Assembly (NCBI GenBank): GCA_016801845.1
Contig: CM028916.1
Coordinates: 14,752,014 to 14,816,013, forward strand
Reading direction: 5' to 3'
From: Polydactylus sextarius
Taxonomy: Eukaryota > Chordata > Actinopteri > Polynemidae
Length of the DNA stretch: 64,000 bases
Below the pieces are notes generated by a model. That model worked only from the letters and a program-made list of their open reading frames with translations. It made no database searches and was not told the DNA's origin. Below are positions 56,901 through 64,000 of this stretch, piece by piece (within the stretch, counting starts at the first letter, position 1; each line of letters begins with the position of its first letter). The position numbers were made by a program, and so were the translations under genes.

Positions 56901-58495
56901 CCTGTGAACTCGCCATTCTCTGACTTCTCTTACAACCTGACTGGATGTTTTTAAAGCCTCTTCCTCTGTGAACTCTAGAAGCATGAAAATCCCAGGGGGT
57001 GCTTGTGGTCACAGGGTCTTTGACATGCTGGGATCAGACAGTATCATGCACCTGTCAACACACTGCAGTTGAATCACTTACAGGAGATCACATTTTTGTC
57101 CATTTTAACATTTAGTGGAGCAGTAAATGAATTGGCCAAACCTGTCTTCATGCTTTATACTTGTGCTTTATTTATAGGGAAACTGACTGACTGGAGGAAT
57201 GAGCTGCTAATGCTGTGAAGGAGACTAAACATAAATGGCAGCCTACTGTAATCTTCATCACTTCAAGTCATTTTCATTGCTTGGGATGTTAAATTACCTC
57301 CATTCAAAGCTCGGTAAACACATACATTTTCAGTTGTCTGTCATGATACATTTACCATCCCATGTTTTGTCCTTGGATATGCTTATTTTGTAGAATGTAT
57401 AAATGATGTATTGAATTTGCTATGAGACTGAATGTGAATATCAAATATGATCAAATTGCAATCAAGTACCATCCTATGCTAGGGACGGAGAGAAAGAGAC
57501 CATCTTCATTCAGAGTGGCTTTCACATTATTCAACAGTTTTCAGAGAATACTAAATAGCATCAGGGCATCTACAGTATGAGTATAATACACAAGAGAAAC
57601 ACATTATACAAACTAAGACATCCATGTTGTCAAGCATCACATTCCAATGCATCAAGAAATTCTTATTTATATTGCTCAACAACCTTTCTAATATTTATTT
57701 TACAAGCAACCAAAAAGGTAAAAGTTTGGCAGAACTGTGCACAAATGCATTTGCTTCAATAACACGTTGTTGGCAAACGTTTATATGATGTGAAAATTAG
57801 TTTCTTTAAAACTGAACCTGGAGGCAGGGAGCTGGCATGAGTTACATGAGTTTTTTTTTTTTTTTTTTTTTTACAGACAAATGACGGGCCAAATCACAGA
57901 AGTTTGGAAGTTCACAGCGCATTGTTCTGATATTCCAAAATTCAGATCGCTTCAATGCATCCGTAACCAAGAAATAGAAAGTATATAAACAGTGAGCCCA
58001 ACCCCTGTCAGTCCAAGAACACACACAGCCTTGTATGGCAAAGCTATTAACATAAACATTGATAATGACTTCTCACTGAGGAGCAGGGGCCCACAATGTG
58101 TTTTCCACAATAGCTACACCATCCAATTATCTACAGATGTCAACTTCACAGAATGCTGGTTCACCACATCTGTTTGTTGGTGGGAGATCTCATTATAACA
58201 AGCCTGTTTTAGACCCCAGCATCGAACGCCGCTTGGCACATTTTATTGCAGCATGTTAGGCATTTACAACAAACATTCCTGACTGCTGTAAAACTTTGCA
58301 TGTTAGACCTGATGCCCTCCAACAGTCAGTAAAATTCTCTCCATCACTTCTGATTACAGTCAACACTTTCCATGTCGACCTTTCTACTACGCTCTATCAG
58401 TCAATCTTGAATAGTCACAGTGATTTTTTCATTTTTTTTTTCCAAACACTGCATTTGTAAAAAAAGATTTGGGGCTGAAATCCAACATATAATAG
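53920..58495. other. non-coding region, no gene seen
   Basis: Mostly AT-rich unique-looking sequence with an AAAAC-type run at 54533-54559 and a T run at 57849-57872. No coding, RNA or mobile feature I can support. Confidence 0.5.
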
Positions 58496-58497
58496 CA

Positions 58498-58705
58498 ACA
58501 ACAATGGCTGCAACAATTATTTTCATTCCCAGTGAATTCTTTGATGACTCAATTAATTGTTTCGTTTGTCAAATAGTGGCAAAAAATCACCATTTCCCAG
58601 AAACTGAGGTGATGTGTTCAGATTGTTTGTTTTCAGGAACTGACGGCACAAAGCTTAAAAAAATGTTCACTTTAAAAAAGATATAAAACATAATAACACA
58701 ATAAA
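58498..58705. repeat. diverged interspersed repeat common in fish
   Basis: The order GGCTGCAACAATTATTTTCA, TTTGATGACTCAATTAATTG, TCAAATAGTGGCAAAAAATC, CATTTCCCAGA, GAGGTGATGTGTTCAGATTG and a following TTTACT-like segment matches a dispersed fish repeat that I recognise (phrases such as TTTCCCAGAGCCCAAGGTGA in better copies). It is short and degenerate, probably a non-autonomous element; its class is uncertain. Confidence 0.6.
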
Positions 58706-61178
58706 GTTGATAGATGTTTATGACCTTGGGTCCTTTTTAAAACGTCTGATATGACTACTGATTTTTGCTGTAACCAACAATGACAAGCAGAGCTCTGAGA
58801 GCAACAGTGATTACAAGTAAAACCTTATTATAGGTTTATTTTAATGAATGATAATGTCAAAAAATGAAAATAAATTGATAATAAAACATGTCCTAATGAG
58901 AGATTTAGTTGGTATTCAGAGAAACCAAAAAGCAAGTTGCACAATGTGGAATATCCCCATTGAAAAAGTGTCTGTTTTCCTGAACAGCAACCCAGTGAAA
59001 TGGAAGACAGGAACGCTCAACACCACCGTATCTTTGAAAATACGGCTCTCACCCAAATTACAAAAATTGCAAAGTAGACATTTCCAAACGTCAAGGACAC
59101 AGTGGGAGCATGTGTGTGAAACCTCTTTTATTTCATTATACCATCAGGACATGCGATGTCAAGCAGAGGTCCCATGCTGATAATATAATTGGCTTCTTGT
59201 ATGGCAGAAGCAAAAGCATGACACTGTGCTCCCCATGAGAAAGATGAGAAATTTTGAAACGGACTAGGAAAACCTTGTTGACGTGGACACGTGCATTGAT
59301 TTGGGACGAATCACAGTGTTAGTGACTAATTATAATGTGTCTGCAACACCAAGAAACCAAGAAACAAGAGTTTGCACTTTAAATACTCGTAACGCCCATG
59401 TAGTTTGAAGAGATTTTACAACTTCCTAGACTGCAGATTCCACCAAGAGGATGCTGGGAGACGGCACGCTGTGTTTTACACTCCTTTCCTGAGTCGCGAC
59501 TGAAGCCCCTGGGGTTCAAAGCATAAATTACTGTTGAACTGGAGGTTTGTGATGAATTTACATACCCAGTTTGCAAACGGTGCCCTCCATAAGGATCTTG
59601 TAGGCATGGCGGCAGCAAAAACATGACCTTTAAAAGCTGCTTTGTTGAGCAATCCATTCTTGCACACACTGCAGTACCCAGCCTGCGTGTCCCCTGTAGA
59701 ATCAGGTTGATTGAGCATGGCCTAAATTGGATCAACCATACCTTGCTTGCCGGAGCCCAGGGTCCGTTAAATCGCCTGGGCTATGAAGCAGACCAAACAC
59801 TTGGCTATTTAGTTAGCAGGACAGTTTCCAATCCAAAACCTGAGAGAGTTAGAAACCCATGAGTCTGTGCAAGAGACTGCTGTCACATTGCATTGCTCAT
59901 TTTGGGTAACACTTGAGATCTTAGACCCACACATTTGCACCAAAGCTACACTTAGCCTGTTCTGTTCTGCAGTATTATCATGAGTGTCATAAAGCTTTAT
60001 GCTTGGTGTGGAAAAACCCAACATTCACATACCAGCTGAATGAACACAAATGACATCATGACTATATTTAATGCATTGGAAAATTTACAATCCTCTCTTT
60101 GCCACAATTGTCAAACAAATGGTGCTATAAATAAAACTTGCCATACCCACAAAATGAGCTGCATTCTGTGTCTGTTTGTGCAATTGAAGAAATTACTCGT
60201 CTCATAAGTACTCGGACATCCGCGGGAGGAGTGTAGATGGACAGAGGTGGTGTATCAAAAGCGCTGAGCCTAACCACCCTCAAGAGTCACATTACGTGAA
60301 AGAGAGACAAATTTACAATCCTACTTGGTGCCACACTGACTACTAAATGTCTGCACCAATAAAAAAGCCTCTTACCCTCCCTAAATGTAACCGCTGTAGA
60401 AGCTATTAGTATCAATCAGATCTCAGTGGAGAAAGCCATTTGAGAGAAAATGAGGCTCAAATCAGCTCTGCAAAATAAAATTGATGTGAAATATTAAGAT
60501 TTATCGCTGCTCTTCACACACACACACACACACAGACACACACACACCTCCTTCTTTCTGTCACTTTCTCGTTGCTTTCTCTCTTTATTCTCCCATTTCG
60601 TTTTTCAAATGTGCCCGCCCCCAATATAGAATGCTGGGTCTGGGTTGTGCAGACAGTTGTGCAGCTGGGGGCTAATGTGGAGAGTGATAGATGATGATAC
60701 AGGCTACAGATGGAGATGTGCCATGGGAGATTAATCCCCCAACAAAGTCAGAGGTACTCTTGAGATTTTAATTTTCCTCCAAAAAGGAGAGAAACAAGTA
60801 CAAAAAAATGTGAAAAATGCAGTGACATTAATAATTTATCAGCTGCAACAGAACAATGTTTTTTTTTTTTTTTTTTTTTATTTCAGCTAAAGGACTGTCA
60901 TTTACTGACTGCGTGGGACCTCTGTTAGCCCTGCCCTCATTGTGAGGGTTGAGTGTTATCAGTAGGATAATGTTGTAAAGCTGGCATTCATTGTATTAGA
61001 AGGGGACAGAAAGGTGAGAGAAGAACATCACAGGGAAAAAGTGACTTGGTTTATGAGGACGTAAAGCGTCTGCGGTACCACTGTCTCCAAATGAGTGTCT
61101 GAGCTCCCAGTAAACGACTCTTCCCATTTTATAACCTGCTGACAATATCCAGCCATTAGCTATATAGCCAATATCCTT
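58706..61178. other. non-coding region, no gene seen
   Basis: No supportable coding feature. An open frame at 59379-59735 on the - strand has no recognisable domain. A (CA)n tract lies at 60515-60547 and a T run at 60859-60879. Confidence 0.5.
60515..60547. repeat. (CA)n microsatellite
   Basis: About 16 CA units with one GA interruption. Confidence 0.9.
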
Positions 61179-61406
61179 TGAGGGTTGTGAGAGTGCTAGA
61201 GCCAATCCCTGCTGACATTCAGGAGGCACGGGGTACACTCCTGGGCAAGTCACTAGTCTATCATAGAGCTGACATATAGAGACAAACAACCATTCACAGT
61301 CACATTCAAACGCGGAGGCAATTTAGAGCTGCCAATTATCCTAACCTGCATGTCTTTGGTCTATGGTAGGAAGCCAGAGCACCTGGAGGAAGCGCACACA
61401 AACACG
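61179..61406. repeat. interspersed repeat, probable 3' part of an L2-like non-LTR element
   Basis: Contains AGAGACAAACAACCATTCAC, GGCAATTTAGAG, CCTAACCTGCATGTCTTTGG, GGAAGCCAGAGCACC and GGAGGAAGCGCACACAAACA in the order found in a very common fish repeat. The copy is diverged and has no coding capacity. Assignment to the L2/Maui type is from memory and uncertain. Confidence 0.6.
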
Positions 61407-64000
61407 ATCACTGCAAAACTGTGCTGCCCTGCTGTCAGCAGACAGACAATTATGTAACATGATACACTGAAGACTACAAGAGATCCTGAAAGAGAATATT
61501 AATGTTGACCATGTTTGATCCCACTTTGTTGTGTGTATCTGTTGGATCATTGGGGAAACACTGAGCCTCCAGGCAGGTGTGCAGGCTACTTGTTAAGTTC
61601 ACTTGTGATTCATAATGGTATATATAAAAACAGGGTGGAAAAAATGTTTTAGCCTTTATCTGACACAAAGTGTAGATAAGACCAGAGTAACTTTATAGTT
61701 TTATTTGGGAGAAAAAAAAAACAAAACAAAAAACTGGCAAATATGCAGTGATGATTTTTGTAAATGGCAAATATGTGTATGTAATGGTGCATAATATAAT
61801 TTGCAATGCAAAATTTTCTACTTCACTACGGTATACAAGTGGCTAATGATATTCATCCTAATTGTTTCCACTATATGGTGCCTGATCACATTTTATCAAA
61901 ATTAAATGCGGAATCATTTAAATTAGAAAACATTATATACAGCACTCATCATCCACTTGTGTGCTAGTGGGGAAAAGGTTTGTGGAAGTACATTGGACCT
62001 CCATGTGGGATAAATGCATAAATAAGTGCTATTTTGACTCAAGTAATTTGTAATATTCGAAAGAGGCTTTCAAGTACAAATGAGCTCATTTGTTTTCTCA
62101 CTGAAAAGTCACTGAAACTGCTGCTTACAGAAAAAATCTTAACTTTTCTCCAGTCTTTGTAGGGCTATTTGAACCTATTTAACTGTATCTATCTGGTCAA
62201 TTTCCAATAACAATTATCTTGATTATGTTAATAAACCATCACAATTTAATCAATATGTATCGGTGATATGCCTCATTGTATAGTATGTGGGTTGACTGCT
62301 TAACTGCCTTCTGCATGATTTATTCTAAAGGGCAATCATGGCAATAATGCTGTAATGGACTCAAGACAAATAGACGAATAATGAGACAAAGAAATCAATA
62401 AATAAGAAATGGGCATGAAATGAGCACATACACACAATTACGGACTCACACACACACATATGCACCGGATAAAGAAAATTAGGCCTGAGTTGGTATTGGC
62501 AGACTGCCCTATCCTGTATTCAGCAGTGTGACGTACAGACTGACAGAGAGAGACAAAAGGGAGCTGTTAGTGTGTCTGACTCATGCAATTACACGTCTCT
62601 GCCTAATGGGGGCCTTCATTATTCAACATGAAAAGAAGGGTGAGACACCAGGAACCTTGTTGGCTTTTGAGATGCCATTTGAACAAGTCATCCTCACCAT
62701 CATCCTCTCAACAAAGCAGCAAAGAGTAAAGACAGCATTTGGTCATGTTAAGTCAGTGTTTCAGGGGTTTTTTGTTTAAAATAAACTTTCAGTCTAGGGG
62801 GGTAAAAAAGGACACCTCTGATTCAGAGTTGGACACTGTGAAAATGTGATACATGAGGGTTGGAAAAAGAAAGCGGCGGTGTTTATCTCACAACCCTAAC
62901 CCTATAATCTGTAGAATGACAAACCTAAACTTTTTCATTTTCTTATCTAATGTAAAGAGTACGTACAGAGCATATTTGACTTGACTGAAATGTACAGCTT
63001 CTTATCGATTCTAATGACAGCTTGATAGCATGAGTGAGCAGGTTCAATACAAGACTGCGCATGTGTGAAAAAGGAACAAACCACTAATAAAAGCTTGAAT
63101 GAGCATAATTTGAAAATAGGGACACTGGCAAAAAACTGACTTTTCACATTGAGGCTGACACAAAGGGAAGTGGTCTAGCTTGTTTTGCATAAGGGTATCA
63201 AAGCAGTGCAGCACGAAATATGCCTTTGTCCCTCCTTGCCTCAACGATCCCTCTGATGTTACATGTAAAGGCAGCGGTTATTAATTTGACTGACTGGGAT
63301 GATAAAAGGGCAGGGAACTCTGACCGGTTCAAGTGAAGCTCAAGAATTTAAATTGGTTGAGGGGGGAATAGGATCAGCAACAAAGCAATTGGATGGAGAG
63401 ATAAGGTAAGGGACCCTTAGATTGGACAGAATGACGAGTGTGCAGTTCAGGGTGACAGAGGTGATGAAGTGCTACACTGTGTATGATGGGGGGTGGATAT
63501 GTCACCTGCCCTGGCTTCACTCTCCACAGGGAAAAACTATTACTATGATCGATTCCTCCTTGGTATTGGTTCTCTTGTTTTCCTGTCCTCCACTGAAAAG
63601 TACTGATAGGCTGAGAGGTGGTAAACAAAGATGCAGTAGCTGCTTAAACAAATTTCCAGTGGAGGGCTGCCACTCCATCGTGACAAAGATGCATTTGCCA
63701 TGAAAACAGCTATAGAAGTATTATAGCGCCTGTATTTAATCTTCATACAGTGTTGTCATGATTATCATTATTACCCTCTTCATCATTGCCATCAAAGTTG
63801 TCTTAAGCTCATTTTTGAAATATCATCAGTGAAGAGCATTTATTTTCTATGCTATTCTTCCCACATTGTACATGGCATTTTACAGCTTCAAAATATTCAC
63901 ATCTCCTTAACAGAATTAAATCAGAAAAGGGTATAAAGTGCTGTGACTTATTGTTGTTGTGCCTCACAGATAACAATACAGTATGCAATACATTGAGCAG
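61407..64000. other. non-coding region, no gene seen
   Basis: AT-rich sequence with short open frames only. Nothing recognisable up to the window end. Confidence 0.5.

Noticed and set aside
59379..59735. 118-codon - strand open frame
   Set aside because: No family resemblance and no exon structure; length is plausible by chance in 29 kb of desert.
62895..62910. CCCTAACCCTA telomere-like motif
   Set aside because: Only two units; not an interstitial telomere array.

Overview
The window is nuclear DNA from a ray-finned fish, most likely a percomorph. The genes are intron-rich with GT-AG splicing, the sequence is AT-rich with many dinucleotide microsatellites, and three diverged interspersed repeats are of kinds I recognise from spiny-rayed fish. 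There are no bacterial, viral or organellar genes, no CRISPR array, and no tRNA or rRNA gene that I could see. All function statements rest on reading the translations and on family knowledge; no database search was possible.

Left third (1-13.3 kb): the last two recognisable coding exons of an SLC22-family transporter (slc22a23-like, + strand), with a very long Pro/Ser/Thr/Asp-rich C-terminal tail and a long 3' region. A complete four-exon beta-tubulin gene (+ strand, 453 residues) follows. Its body is class II-like and its C-terminal tail is unusual. Human SLC22A23 and TUBB2A/TUBB2B are also neighbours (6p25), which supports both calls.

Middle (17.7-34.1 kb): two complete desmosomal cadherin genes placed head to head. 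A desmoglein (dsg2-like, - strand, 14 coding exons, about 1098 residues) and a desmocollin (dsc2-like, + strand, 16 coding exons, about 892 residues) are separated by 3.8 kb. Their intron phases and most exon lengths correspond. Desmogleins and desmocollins pair across the cell gap in desmosomes and bind plakoglobin/plakophilin inside the cell, so this is a minimal one-plus-one version of the mammalian DSG/DSC cluster (human 18q12), with the same outward transcription.

Right half (34.1-64 kb): after the desmocollin 3' region I found no convincing gene in nearly 29 kb. It holds microsatellites, a roughly 470-bp TTG/CTG-rich array, local duplications, two good CTCF-like motifs and two old interspersed repeats. 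In mammals CDH2 lies beyond the desmocollin side of the cluster, so this desert may be the dsc-cdh2 interval; that is inference. I found no wholly new system. The points most worth checking are the frame switch (or unannotated intron) in the slc22a23 tail, the odd tubulin C-terminus, and the compact divergent dsg/dsc pair.
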